Notes: a model not told the origin generated them from the letters alone. A DNA stretch of 64,000 bases from Sphingobacterium tabacisoli (GCF_017908035.1 NZ_JAEQMU010000001.1:2232001-2296000); one strand, 5' to 3'. Shown: positions 52,431-61,357, counted from the stretch's first letter. A program made the numbers and translations.

Positions 52431-54617
52431 CTACAAATTAAAAGATATCCCCTTAGATTGCCCCCCGTAAGGTTTACCCGCTAAATCAATCGGAAATTGC
52501 TTAAGGCTATTCTGCTTTTTAAAGAAAACAGACAACTCTATATGTCCGTGTTTCTGAGTTGGGTCCGAAACATATAATTCATATCCCTTATTACTTGTCT
52601 TTTTCAACATCAGCAGCACTGGGGTATCTGTTTTAATCCGTATCTTTTCATCCTCATAAACCGCATCACTGGAATAAAAAGCAATCTGATGTATCTTCAA
52701 TTTCTTGTGATATACCGCTTGCAGAGAATTAGTATTACAAACAATATTAACCCTATTATCCTTACCCATTTTCTGCATGGCCTCAGGCTGACCGATACCA
52801 GGATACAGTATATATGCATATGTCGCATTTTCGGGTCTCATACCGTGCGGAATAGACAGCTGAAATACATCTTTCACTTCTTTCTTTTCGACCTGCTGAG
52901 CCGAACGAATAGCGCTCCAATCACCTTCCCTTCTATTGATACTAAGTTCGATTGACGGAAGAGTAGGGAAATAATACCCTACATCATCATGCCACAGCCC
53001 AAAAAATCTCCCTTTCAAAATATTGCTTTTTAAAGCCACCGCTCTACTATTGGCCTTTTCCTTTAAAAAGATCCCCTCAGCCCCTAGCAAACATTGATTT
53101 AGATTCGTATTTACAGCTACATCACCTGTGCTCGATATCCCTGTCCCTAGGCAGACTATCTCCTCATCAAACATAAACCACGATTTTTTATAAGAGGTTT
53201 CTAAGTCGTCATTAACTACATATGCAGTAACGCCATACAATGAATCCGAAACACCACCAGAGAAACTATCCGTCCCCCTCCTATCTCCTGATCCAGGAGC
53301 CTTATCCTTAAGAATTGGCACAGTGTCAGGCAGAGTTGTACCAGGCAGTCTTGCCCAGTCCCATAGCGGAAATATATTATAATATTCTCCCCCCTTTAGC
53401 TGTAGATTGGTTGTGCCTTGAGCACCCCAGTATCCTTGTAGATTTTCTTGATTACCTATCTCCTGAGCAAAATTACGATCCGAAACAGCATGTATAGAAA
53501 ACGTATAACCAGCCCTCTTATGCACCGTATAATCCGTAGTCCAATAATGTCTATGAGAAGATTGTACCCCATAGGAAGCAGGCAAATCACCATAAAGTCG
53601 TTCTCTAATCGTACCATAAATATCCCTAGCCTGTGGATCTATCTGAACAAGTCTGTCAAGAACCACACGAAAGTCTTTTTTCGTCGCACCGAACCGTGAT
53701 ATACCTCTTCCCAACACATTCCAATCCATATAAGAACCACGCATCAATCCAAAAATAGACTCTATAACAAAATGACGAAAAAGCTCTAATTTTTGACCTT
53801 TTAATGCATATGCAGTTCCTTTAGTATACATTGCAGTCTCCACCACACTCTGCATAAAGTCTACACCATACGACCCATTGTAGAGATAACCATAGTGCAT
53901 ATCATAAGACATATCATATTGAATTCCCTCTCCCACCGTTTGCTGTATAGGTGAATAAACCTCCCTCACTCCCAGTTCCAGCATGTTGACATCTTCCAAT
54001 ACTGCCCCCATAACAATCCAGCCTTTAGCAATCTGAGCTTTATTCGCTCCAAAGTTATACTTATGGTTTGGGTTATTACGCCCAGGGCTATTCACCGCGG
54101 TATCGATGCAGATAGCAGTCCTCAAACTCCCCTCCACCTCAGGATCTAATCCCCTACTTGCCAAACGCATATTGAGCAAACTCTTGGTCAGCGACTGTGG
54201 TCTAGTAATTCCCTGAATATACCAGTTATCACAATAAGGGAGACGCTCTTGACTGGTAAAGAAGTACAAACTCTTGTTAATAGCCTGTTGAAGGATTTCA
54301 CTCTCAAAGTAAATACTTTGGGGATGCGTATAAGCCACAGTCATCAGTCGCATACGCTCCAACACAGGAATCCAGCTTGGATTAATCCGTTTATGGTCTT
54401 TGTAATCGAATTCCGGCCATTCTCCAGTGCTTAGATCCAAAGTGGCAAGATAGGAACCAACATTTTTATCTAATAAATGTAAATCTATCTGCTCTTTAAG
54501 CTGCTGTTCATGTAACTGTCTAGAGATTCTATTAAATAATGTTGAATCATTTGAATACACATCTGCATATCTCAATAAACATAAAATAAAAAGAAGAGAA
54601 AAGCGAACGATACACAT
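52431..54617 (-). CDS. Polysaccharide lyase family 8 (hyaluronate/chondroitin/xanthan-lyase type)
   Basis: The 728-residue exported enzyme (signal FSLLFILCLLRYADVYS) has an alpha/alpha toroid from about residue 30-340. Catalytic-type residues are in NWYIQGITRPQ (Asn), DMSYDMHYGYLYNGSYGVDF (His/Tyr) and LGRGISRFG (Arg). A central beta-sandwich follows (YWTTDYTVHKRAGYTFSIH, NEENLQGYW-like NQENLQGYWGAQGTTNLQL), then a C-terminal beta domain. PL8 cleaves uronic-acid glycans by beta-elimination; the exact polymer is unknown. No SusCD pair is adjacent, so it is a stand-alone lyase. Confidence 0.92.
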   Translation of the reverse strand: MCIVRFSLLFILCLLRYADVYSNDSTLFNRISRQLHEQQLKEQIDLHLLDKNVGSYLATLDLSTGEWPEFDYKDHKRINPSWIPVLERMRLMTVAYTHPQSIYFESEILQQAINKSLYFFTSQERLPYCDNWYIQGITRPQSLTKSLLNMRLASRGLDPEVEGSLRTAICIDTAVNSPGRNNPNHKYNFGANKAQIAKGWIVMGAVLEDVNMLELGVREVYSPIQQTVGEGIQYDMSYDMHYGYLYNGSYGVDFMQSVVETAMYTKGTAYALKGQKLELFRHFVIESIFGLMRGSYMDWNVLGRGISRFGATKKDFRVVLDRLVQIDPQARDIYGTIRERLYGDLPASYGVQSSHRHYWTTDYTVHKRAGYTFSIHAVSDRNFAQEIGNQENLQGYWGAQGTTNLQLKGGEYYNIFPLWDWARLPGTTLPDTVPILKDKAPGSGDRRGTDSFSGGVSDSLYGVTAYVVNDDLETSYKKSWFMFDEEIVCLGTGISSTGDVAVNTNLNQCLLGAEGIFLKEKANSRAVALKSNILKGRFFGLWHDDVGYYFPTLPSIELSINRREGDWSAIRSAQQVEKKEVKDVFQLSIPHGMRPENATYAYILYPGIGQPEAMQKMGKDNRVNIVCNTNSLQAVYHKKLKIHQIAFYSSDAVYEDEKIRIKTDTPVLLMLKKTSNKGYELYVSDPTQKHGHIELSVFFKKQNSLKQFPIDLAGKPYGGQSKGISFNL

Positions 54618-54759
54618 AAGGTTAGTTTATTTGCAAAGTCAAGTCTACCATAATATTTGTTTTGCAAAGAACAATCAAACAACGAAATCGATTGCATTAT
54701 CTGCGACAACGTTATAGTATACTTTGCACAAAAAGATATTGCCAGGATTACATATCATA

Positions 54760-54788
54760 AAAAAATCTCCACCTGATGGCAGAGATTC
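54760..54788 (-). terminator. sufE terminator
   Basis: On the minus strand AATCTC … GAGATT with a 12-nt loop is followed by T7, 23 bp past the sufE stop. Confidence 0.65.
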
Positions 54789-54810
54789 CTACTTTTAAAG
54801 ATTATAATAT

Positions 54811-55227
54811 CTATTTGGTTTGCAAAGCCATAGCATAAAGCTTCATCTGCTTGACCATAGACAGCAATCCATTCGCACGCGTCGGTGACAAATGATCTTT
54901 CAAACCTATCTGATCAATAAAATATAAATCCGTTTCCAAGATTTCCTTTGGACTATGCCCTGAAAGTACCTTCACCATCAGACTCACCAGTCCCTTTGTA
55001 ATGATCGCATCGCTATCCGCAGAAAAATACAACTTGCCATCTTTCAACTCCGGATATAACCACACCTTGGACTGACATCCCTTTATGATATATTGCTCCT
55101 GTTTATATTGCTCCTCTATTAAGGGCAACTCTTTACCCAGTTGAATGATATATTCATATTTCTCCATCCAATCCGAATAGAAAGCAAAATCTTCTACCAG
55201 TTCGTCCTGTACTTCGTTTATAGTCAT
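54811..55227 (-). CDS. sufE: SufE-family sulfur acceptor
   Basis: SufE accepts persulfide sulfur from SufS and hands it to the SufBCD scaffold. The 138-residue protein shows EDFAFYSDWMEKYEYIIQLGKE at the start, the acceptor cysteine in IIKGCQSKVWLYPE near residue 51, DSDAIITKGLVSLMVKVLSG near 72 and the C-terminal SPTRANGLLSMVKQMKLYA. It lies downstream of sufS on the same strand, separated by a 57-bp octamer array, so the pair forms a unit apart from sufBCD. Confidence 0.95.
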   Translation of the reverse strand: MTINEVQDELVEDFAFYSDWMEKYEYIIQLGKELPLIEEQYKQEQYIIKGCQSKVWLYPELKDGKLYFSADSDAIITKGLVSLMVKVLSGHSPKEILETDLYFIDQIGLKDHLSPTRANGLLSMVKQMKLYAMALQTK

Positions 55228-55238
55228 CTTAATTCTCG

Positions 55239-55280
55239 AATTTACCTTTTCACAATTTACAACTTCACCTTTTTACCTAA
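55239..55280 (-). repeat. Degenerate 8-bp tandem array, AGGTGAAA type
   Basis: On the minus strand the sufS-sufE gap parses as TAGGTAAA, AAGGTGAA, GTTGTAAA, TTGTGAAA, AGGTAAAT: five octamers in phase. The period equals that of the arrays at 44093 and 60771 but the consensus differs. Confidence 0.5.
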
Positions 55281-55284
55281 TCTC

Positions 55285-56508
55285 TTAGCGCAACATATTC
55301 AATGCACGCTCCAGACCAGCGATAAAAGCATCCACATCTTCTTTCGTATTATACATCGCTAGACTCGCACGTACAGTACCTGGTATCTCAAACTGATCCA
55401 TGATCGGTTGAGCGCAGTGATGCCCCGTACGTACTGCTATACCTTGCTTGTCAAGGATAACACCAATATCGTAAGGGTGTACCCCATCCACAACGAAAGA
55501 TAATACCGAAGACTTTTTATCAGCTGTTCCGACAATACGCACCCCTTCTATCTCGCCCAACTTTGCTGTAGCATACGCCAACAATTCATCCTCATAAGTC
55601 TTGATATTGTCAATACCGATTTCATTGATATAATCAATAGCAGCTGCTAGACATATTCCCGCCTCAATATTAGGCGTACCAGCCTCGAATTTAAATGGCA
55701 ATTCATTATAAGTGGTCTTCTCAAAAGAAACATCCTTGATCATATCTCCACCACCTTGATAAGGAGGCATCACATTCAACCACTTCGCCTTACCATACAG
55801 CACCCCCACTCCAGTAGGAGCATACATCTTATGCCCCGAGAACACCAAGAAATCAACATCCAGTTTCTGAACATCAACCGCAATATGCTGTACCGCTTGT
55901 GCAGCATCCAATAATACCGGAACATCATGCTTATGAGCTACGGAAATAATTTCCTCGACAGGATTAATAGTACCCAGCGCATTGGAAACATAAGTCACAG
56001 ATACAATTTTAGTCCTATCCGAAAACAATTTCGCATAAACATCCATATCCAACATCCCCCGTTCATTCATAGGAATCACCTTCAGCACACAACCCTTCTC
56101 ATCACACAACATCTGCCAAGGCACAATATTCGAATGGTGCTCCATTGCCGAGATAATGATTTCATCACCCTCACCGATAAAAGCCTTACCGTAACATTGC
56201 GCTACAAGGTTAATACTATCTGTTGTGCCTTTCGTAATAATAACCTCTACCTCTTCCTCAGCATTAATAAAGTCTTTCACCTTACGGCGAGTCACTTCAA
56301 ATGCATCCGTAGAGATTTGGCTGAGATAATGCACCCCACGATGCACATTAGAATTCATATCCGAATAATAATGAATAATAGCATCGATTACCGATTGTGG
56401 TTTTTGCGTAGTCGCACCGTTGTCCAGATACACTAAAGGCTTACCATTCACCTCCCGCTTCAACAATGGAAAATCAGCACGTACTTTATGGATATCAAAT
56501 GTTTTCAA
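55285..56508 (-). CDS. sufS: Cysteine desulfurase SufS
   Basis: The 407-residue group II desulfurase shows VYLDNGATTQKPQSVIDAI at the start, TKGTTDSINLVAQ near 95, MEHHSNIVPWQ (ring-stacking His) near 122, LVFSGHKMYAPTGVGVLYG (PLP Lys) near 223 and the catalytic Cys in VRTGHHCAQPIMDQF near 363. The RxGHHCAQP loop marks the SufS rather than the IscS type, consistent with sufE directly downstream. Confidence 0.96.
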   Translation of the reverse strand: MKTFDIHKVRADFPLLKREVNGKPLVYLDNGATTQKPQSVIDAIIHYYSDMNSNVHRGVHYLSQISTDAFEVTRRKVKDFINAEEEVEVIITKGTTDSINLVAQCYGKAFIGEGDEIIISAMEHHSNIVPWQMLCDEKGCVLKVIPMNERGMLDMDVYAKLFSDRTKIVSVTYVSNALGTINPVEEIISVAHKHDVPVLLDAAQAVQHIAVDVQKLDVDFLVFSGHKMYAPTGVGVLYGKAKWLNVMPPYQGGGDMIKDVSFEKTTYNELPFKFEAGTPNIEAGICLAAAIDYINEIGIDNIKTYEDELLAYATAKLGEIEGVRIVGTADKKSSVLSFVVDGVHPYDIGVILDKQGIAVRTGHHCAQPIMDQFEIPGTVRASLAMYNTKEDVDAFIAGLERALNMLR

Positions 56509-56643
56509 GACGTTTCTAAGTAATTTTGAGGTACAAAGTTACTATATATATAACCAAATAGTATCAAGATAGTGTATTCTTTTTGGTTTTATGGTATGCA
56601 GTAAGGTGATGAATGGTATGTCATTTTTTTATGAACATTTTTT

Positions 56644-57044
56644 TTGCGCCTCTATGCCGGCGCAAGGCATGTTACTTTTGTCTTGACACAAAAGTAACCC
56701 AAAAGTCAAGGCTGTACCTTATTTGTTGTTCCAGTGACGCCATATTGTAAGTGCAGCTCCAAGGTCTCCTTCGCTCCCCCCGCTAAAGACAGGGATCTGC
56801 TGGATATAGTGCAATATGTAAGGATCAGCGTACACTATGCCTACTTTCACAACCAAATAAGCTAAGGCCGTTTTGTATACTTTACAATAATTATTCGCAA
56901 TTTCCTTCCCTATCAGAAAAATGTCACCTTGGCGGGTTGCCAACTGCAGGTATGGGAAGACTTTGTGGCAAGCCGGCACAGTGACGAGCTTTTTGTGTAC
57001 TTTTTTGCGGAAAAAAAGTACAGGCCAGTCACGGCCTGAGTGAC
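56644..57044. repeat. Dispersed element, long form (about 400 bp)
   Basis: Left end TTGCGCC-TCTATGCC-GGCGCAA (7-bp stem), then a hairpin GTTACTTTTGT / ACAAAAGTAAC. A middle part follows that reads as an unconvincing 113-codon minus-strand ORF (56719-57060). The right end carries hairpin GTACTTTTTT / AAAAAAGTAC and the interleaved pairs CAGGCC / GGCCTG and GTCAC / GTGAC. A short form at 62744 keeps both ends. The minus-strand ORF looks like a by-product of the repeat. Confidence 0.55.
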
Positions 57045-57136
57045 GAAAGCAATGGTTCATTTAAGCTATCGAAACATATACACAAACTATAAGCACAAAA
57101 AACCTTAACTAACAAATAAAGCTTTTTTCGTATGCA

Positions 57137-57168
57137 TTCGTGAATGCTAAGCATTTTAATTAATTTTG
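57137..57168 (+). promoter_or_regulatory. Shared 32-bp promoter-like block, copy P3
   Basis: TTCGTGAAT, AAGCATTTTA, then TAATTTTG, ending only 8 nt before the desaturase ATG. If TAATTTTG is the -7 box, the transcript would have almost no leader. Confidence 0.55.
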
Positions 57169-57176
57169 TATCAATT

Positions 57177-58172
57177 ATGCAAGAACAACCCTTAAATATA
57201 CCAGAAGGATCAAGGAAAGAAGTAATGGCTTACTTGGAGCCTTACATGCTCAATGAAATGAGTGAGTACCTTAAGCCTGTGGAGCAAATGTGGCAACCTG
57301 CAGATTTTCTCCCGGACTCCTCTCGTAGTACATTCTTCGAAGAGGTACGTGATCTACAGGAAAGCGCGCGCGAGCTTCCTTACGATTTGGTAGCTGTTCT
57401 AATTGGTGATACTATCACCGAAGAAGCGCTACCGACCTACGAATCATGGCTGACCATGGTAGAAGATGTAGAGAAAAACGAACAAGGGGGCTGGATGAAA
57501 TGGGTTCGTGCCTGGACTGCAGAAGAGAACAGACACGGAGACTTGCTTAACAAATACCTTTACCTTTCCGGTAGAATCAACATGCGTGAGTTTGAGATGA
57601 GCACCCAATATCTAATCGCTGATGGTTTTGATATTGGTACAGGAGCAGATCCTTACCGCAACTTTATATACACCTCTTTCCAGGAACTTGCCACTAACGT
57701 CTCTCACCGCCGTGTAGCAGGAATTTCCAAAAAAAGCGGAGACAAATTATTAGCAAAAATGTGTGGTGTTATTGCGGCCGACGAAGCAAGACATGCAAAA
57801 GCCTATATGTCATTCATCTCAAAAGCAATGGCCGTAGATCCAAGCGAAGTAATGTTGGCTTTTGAAGATATGATGCGTAAGAAAATTGTCATGCCTGCCC
57901 ACTTCTTAAGAGAATCGGGAGGTCCACAAGGTGGAGCTTTCGCACATTTTTCGGACGCGGCACAACGTCTAGATGTATATACCGCCTTAGATTATGTTGA
58001 TATCCTGAAAGAATTGATCACCGAATGGAAAATTGACCAAGTATCAGGATTAAATGAACAAGGTGAAAAAGCCAGAGATTACTTAATGAAACTACCAGAT
58101 CGCTTGACGAGGCTAGCTGACCGGATTAAAATACCGGATCTGCAATACAAGTTCAAGTGGATATATGGATAA
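57177..58172 (+). CDS. Acyl-ACP desaturase (soluble di-iron type)
   Basis: From ATG 57177 the 331-residue ferritin-like enzyme introduces a double bond into acyl-ACP using a di-iron centre and reduced ferredoxin. Both EXXH-type motifs are present: TAEENRHGDLLNKY near 118 and AADEARHAKAYMSF near 203. WMKWVRAWTAEE is typical of the family. An upstream in-frame ATG at 57144 exists but lies in the promoter block. The ferredoxin and reductase genes at 59760-61181 could supply electrons (inference). Confidence 0.94.
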   Translation: MQEQPLNIPEGSRKEVMAYLEPYMLNEMSEYLKPVEQMWQPADFLPDSSRSTFFEEVRDLQESARELPYDLVAVLIGDTITEEALPTYESWLTMVEDVEKNEQGGWMKWVRAWTAEENRHGDLLNKYLYLSGRINMREFEMSTQYLIADGFDIGTGADPYRNFIYTSFQELATNVSHRRVAGISKKSGDKLLAKMCGVIAADEARHAKAYMSFISKAMAVDPSEVMLAFEDMMRKKIVMPAHFLRESGGPQGGAFAHFSDAAQRLDVYTALDYVDILKELITEWKIDQVSGLNEQGEKARDYLMKLPDRLTRLADRIKIPDLQYKFKWIYG

Positions 58173-58213
58173 AATAAACGCCCTGACATTTCGAATGCCA
58201 GGGCGTTTATTTT
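58171..58213. terminator. Bidirectional terminator
   Basis: AAAATAAACGCCCTG / CAGGGCGTTTATTTT (15 bp) with an extended CATT-TCG-AATG tip. It serves the desaturase and the convergent hypothetical gene. Confidence 0.85.
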
Positions 58214-58227
58214 ACAAAACCATTCCA

Positions 58228-58875
58228 TCAATAGAACCAGCGGTCAAGCAGATCCCAAAAGAACTTTTCATCAGTACCATATTGTTCTAAAACGCGCTTC
58301 CAAGTTTCTTTACTGAATTGTATCTCATTTCCAAAACTATCTTTATATAGCCATCGATCAAAGATATCCTTGCCAAGCGAGGCTGTCTTTTCACCTTCCG
58401 TATATTCAAGTCCACCCTTAAAGTTCCTTTTAAATACCGACTTCCTTCCACTCGACTGCTCCTGAATATTGGTATTACCAAATATATCCTTACTCTCTTC
58501 TAATTTATAGCCCTTATTATCCTCAATAATTGTCTTGTCAAAGATATCTATCTTAAAAGTAGCCTTATACTCAGAGCTCCGTTTATTTTCCCGCACCAAC
58601 CTCCTCAGCATACGGGCCTGTGCCTCCTTATCACCCCTTAAGCCTGGCTCCATTTTATCAAGATACTTCTTTTCGTAGTGCAGTTTGTTCTTCCTACTAT
58701 CCGTAAAAACCAGGTCATCAAAAATGTTTTTCTCTAAACTGGCTTTATACTGTCCATCAACAGATTTAAATTGGAGGTTACCAAAAATATCAGTGTCCAC
58801 AGTACCTCGCTGCGCAAATAGTAGACCAGATGACAATACCAATGCTAGGATAACTATAAGTTTCTTCATACCCAT
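58228..58875 (-). CDS. Exported protein with repeated D-I-F units, unknown function
   Basis: A 215-residue precursor with signal KKLIVILALVLSSGLLFAQ. The mature part repeats a short beta unit: DIFGNLQFKS, NIFDDLVFTDS, DIFDKTIIEDN, DIFGNTNIQEQ, DIFDRWLYKDSFGN, at roughly 20 to 30-residue spacing, ending WDLLDRWFY. The pattern suggests a repetitive beta meander, with each unit presenting an Asp-Ile-Phe corner. I do not recognise the family. Start could be either of two Met codons (58875 or 58869). Confidence 0.75.
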   Translation of the reverse strand: MGMKKLIVILALVLSSGLLFAQRGTVDTDIFGNLQFKSVDGQYKASLEKNIFDDLVFTDSRKNKLHYEKKYLDKMEPGLRGDKEAQARMLRRLVRENKRSSEYKATFKIDIFDKTIIEDNKGYKLEESKDIFGNTNIQEQSSGRKSVFKRNFKGGLEYTEGEKTASLGKDIFDRWLYKDSFGNEIQFSKETWKRVLEQYGTDEKFFWDLLDRWFY

Positions 58876-59317
58876 AAGGTTCTTTATAAAGGTAGACTAA
58901 CTTATAGGCTATTGGTTTATTCAGTTGTTCATTTATTTAGCAATGTTTATAACTCTAAAATACAATCAAGGATACGACCTCGGCCACTTACTCATATTCC
59001 ATCCAAAAGGCCGTGCTCTCCGTTTTCTCTCCGAGTTTACAGCGTATCTTAGTCGGTAGCATCACTACCATCTAAAAGATACTTCGGACACAGTTACTCC
59101 CTTAACCGAATCTAAGCAACGACTTTGTCTATGACATAGCAAATAACAACATTCTATCAAATAAATAAAATACGTCTATTCTCTAATAGGAAGAATAGAC
59201 GTATTTCTATTTCCTATCGCTTGGCTGCGATAAATAACAATACTATTTACCTTTTTTGACGCTCCTGAGATATAACTTTCAAGATTATAACATATATTTG
59301 TCATACTAATTATTGTT
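58876..59317. other. Divergent intergenic region with an orphan hairpin
   Basis: 440 bp without a convincing gene. AAATACGTCTATTCT / AGAATAGACGTATTT (59169-59183, 59193-59207) is a perfect 15-bp stem with 9-nt loop and no T-run. GGTAG-CATCA-CTACC occurs near 59055. A 38-codon ORF (58943-59059) is discussed among rejected items. The marR promoter lies at the right end. Confidence 0.45.
59293..59300 (+). promoter_or_regulatory. marR -7 box
   Basis: TATATTTG matches TAnnTTTG, 17 nt before the marR ATG. No clear -33 box. Confidence 0.5.
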
Positions 59318-59755
59318 ATGCTAAACGAAAGTTACAATCAATACTCTTTTATTCTCGACCGAACAGCGAGAAAGGTGAAACAGTACGCACAGACTGCCTT
59401 TGCCGAACAAAAGTTCGACCTTACCGTAGATCAATGGATAGTCCTCCGTACCATATACGAAAACCCGTCTCTCAGCAACAAGGAAATGGCCGAGCTATGT
59501 GGCAAAGATCAGCCGACTTTAACGAGAATCATCGATCTACTGATAAAAAAAGAATTTGCTGAGCGAATCAGTCACCCTTCCGATCGTAGGTCTTTACGAC
59601 TACATATTACCCAAAAAGGAGAAGACAAAATACAGGAAATCGCACCCAAAGTTGCCGATTTCCGTATGCAGGCATGGAAAAATCTAAACGAAGAAGACTT
59701 TGCCCATTTCACAAGGATATTAAACACTATATACGATAACTTAACTCACAAATAG
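59318..59755 (+). CDS. MarR-family transcriptional regulator
   Basis: The 145-residue winged-helix regulator has the MarR core: VDQWIVLRTIYENPSLSNKEMAELCGKDQPTLTRIIDLL as helix-turn-helix (residues about 38-77), the wing KEFAERISHPSDRRSLRLHIT (DRR wing motif), and dimerising end helices. It starts a same-strand cluster and ends 4 bp before the ferredoxin reductase gene, so it probably regulates the fnr-fdx unit. The ligand is unknown. Confidence 0.9.
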   Translation: MLNESYNQYSFILDRTARKVKQYAQTAFAEQKFDLTVDQWIVLRTIYENPSLSNKEMAELCGKDQPTLTRIIDLLIKKEFAERISHPSDRRSLRLHITQKGEDKIQEIAPKVADFRMQAWKNLNEEDFAHFTRILNTIYDNLTHK

Positions 59756-59759
59756 TATT

Positions 59760-60764
59760 ATGATACAAACAGATATTTGCATTATAGGTGCCGGTCCAGT
59801 TGGATTATTTGCGGTATTTGAAGCCGGTTTGTTGAAAATGCGTTGTCATTTGATCGATGTATTACCACAGGTAGGTGGTCAGCTTTCTGAGATATACCCC
59901 CACAAACCCATTTACGATATACCTGGATATCCAATTGTCAAAGCGCAGGAGCTAATAGACAATCAGATGGAACAGATAAAACCGTTCTCCCCAACATTTA
60001 CGCTAGGCGAACGTGTAGAGAGAGTCGAAAAACAAGAAGATGGCTCTTACATTGTCATCACCTCCGACAACACGCATGTACACTGCCAAGCGATAGCGAT
60101 AGCTGGAGGCCTAGGCTGTTTCGAACCTAGAAAGCCTGAATTGGAAGGTGTCGACACTTTCGAACGGAAAGGGATAGACTATATGGTCAAAAATCCGGAA
60201 ACATACCGCGACAAAACCCTTGTCATTGCAGGCGGAGGTGACTCGGCACTCGACTGGACTATATTCTTGAGCGACATTGCAAAAAAAGTAACTTTAGTAC
60301 ACCGCAGCGATAGCTTTCGGGGAGCCCCAGATTCAGCAGATAAAGTATACGACTTAGCACAAAAAGGAAAAATCGACTTATTGCTATCCCATAATTTGTT
60401 GAGTGCACATGGCAATGGATCCTTATCCCACGTCAAGCTATCGAATAAAAGTAAAGAAGAATTGTTACTCGAAGCAGATTATCTGATTCCATTGTATGGT
60501 CTTACTCCAAAACTAGGACCAATCGCTGATTGGGGATTGAACATTGACAAAAATGCTATCGAAGTAAACACCTTCGATTACTCCACCAATGTCGAGCGAA
60601 TCTATGCTATAGGCGATATCAACACTTATCCCGGCAAGCTAAAACTAATTCTATGCGGCTACCATGAAGCAACACTAATGGTCCAGTCCGCATTCAAGTA
60701 TGTATACCCGGATCAAAAGCTGAGCTTTAAATATACAACTGTCAACGGAGTAAATGCATTTTAG
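59760..60764 (+). CDS. Ferredoxin-NADP(+) reductase, thioredoxin-reductase-like
   Basis: The 334-residue FAD/NAD(P) oxidoreductase has ICIIGAGPVGLFAVFEAG at the N-terminus (FAD), VLPQVGGQLSEIYPHKPIYDIPGYP near 38, the NADPH-binding LVIAGGGDSALDW near 157 and the C-terminal FAD-contact IYAIGDINTYPGKLKLI. No CxxC redox site is present, which separates it from thioredoxin reductase and fits the low-G+C/green-sulfur type FNR. It lies between marR and the ferredoxin gene, its likely partner. Confidence 0.92.
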   Translation: MIQTDICIIGAGPVGLFAVFEAGLLKMRCHLIDVLPQVGGQLSEIYPHKPIYDIPGYPIVKAQELIDNQMEQIKPFSPTFTLGERVERVEKQEDGSYIVITSDNTHVHCQAIAIAGGLGCFEPRKPELEGVDTFERKGIDYMVKNPETYRDKTLVIAGGGDSALDWTIFLSDIAKKVTLVHRSDSFRGAPDSADKVYDLAQKGKIDLLLSHNLLSAHGNGSLSHVKLSNKSKEELLLEADYLIPLYGLTPKLGPIADWGLNIDKNAIEVNTFDYSTNVERIYAIGDINTYPGKLKLILCGYHEATLMVQSAFKYVYPDQKLSFKYTTVNGVNAF

Positions 60765-60770
60765 GGAAAA

Positions 60771-60842
60771 GTGAACATGTTATCAAGTGAACGAGTTAAC
60801 AAGACGACGGGATAACATGTTAACAAGATAACTCAATAACAA
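60771..60842 (+). repeat. Degenerate 8-bp tandem array, GTTAACAA type
   Basis: The fnr-fdx gap parses in phase as GTGAACAT, GTTATCAA, GTGAACGA, GTTAACAA, GACGACGG, GATAACAT, GTTAACAA, GATAACTC, AATAAC. It shares period, consensus and sense orientation with the array at 44093-44164. Confidence 0.7.
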
Positions 60843-60848
60843 AAAGCA

Positions 60849-61181
60849 ATGGAAGAACACATTATCGAAATAGAAATAGAAGATCACGATGGTAGCATAG
60901 CAACAATCGAAGTACCTACAGATATTAACTTAAATCTGATGGAAATCCTCAAGGCTTCCGAATATGAAGTGTTGGCGACCTGTGGAGGGATGGCCTTATG
61001 CGCAACCTGCCACGTAGAAATCAAAAGTGGTGGAGAGAACCTTCCTCAACCTGAGGATCAAGAACTTGACATGTTGGACACGTTACCAGATGCCGATGAC
61101 AACAGCAGATTGGCTTGTCAAATTCATTTAACAGATGACAACAACGGACTATCAATCAAGTTAAGAGGGGCCCTACAGTAA
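60849..61181 (+). CDS. 2Fe-2S ferredoxin (adrenodoxin/vertebrate type)
   Basis: The 110-residue acidic ferredoxin has cluster ligands in ATCGGMALCATCHVEI (C-x5-C-x2-C) and SRLACQIHL (fourth Cys), the pattern of ISC/adrenodoxin-type proteins. It ends in a positively charged strand, LSIKLRGALQ. The reductase is encoded just upstream across the octamer array, so the two form an NADPH-to-ferredoxin chain. Possible clients include the acyl-ACP desaturase at 57177. Confidence 0.94.
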   Translation: MEEHIIEIEIEDHDGSIATIEVPTDINLNLMEILKASEYEVLATCGGMALCATCHVEIKSGGENLPQPEDQELDMLDTLPDADDNSRLACQIHLTDDNNGLSIKLRGALQ

Positions 61182-61357
61182 ATAGTGTACAAAAAACACT
61201 AAGACACCATTGTTTAAACAACTAGAAAGGCCTCCATGTAGTAGACAACACTGTTTTAATTGCAAAATTAAGACGATATCAATAAAATTTTGCTATTGAA
61301 ATATTATATTTTTTTAAGATATTTGCATTAATTTAAAACAATAAAAACTAACGATAT

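Noticed and set aside
50114..54617. GH125 and PL8 as one glycan-degradation cluster
   Set aside because: They are on opposite strands, separated by murI and a terminator, and act on different polymers. There is no shared transporter or regulator.
56719..57060. 113-codon minus-strand ORF inside the long dispersed element
   Set aside because: It runs through the element's hairpins, has no family character, and its ends coincide with structured repeat sequence. The short form of the element lacks it. It is treated as a by-product.
58943..59059. 38-codon ORF (starts MFITLKYNQGYDLGHLL) between the exported hypothetical and marR
   Set aside because: It faintly recalls the N-terminus of Hen1-type RNA methyltransferases (DLGxLLxxHP), but the match is a few residues and the rest diverges. 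Too weak to call a pseudogene without a search.
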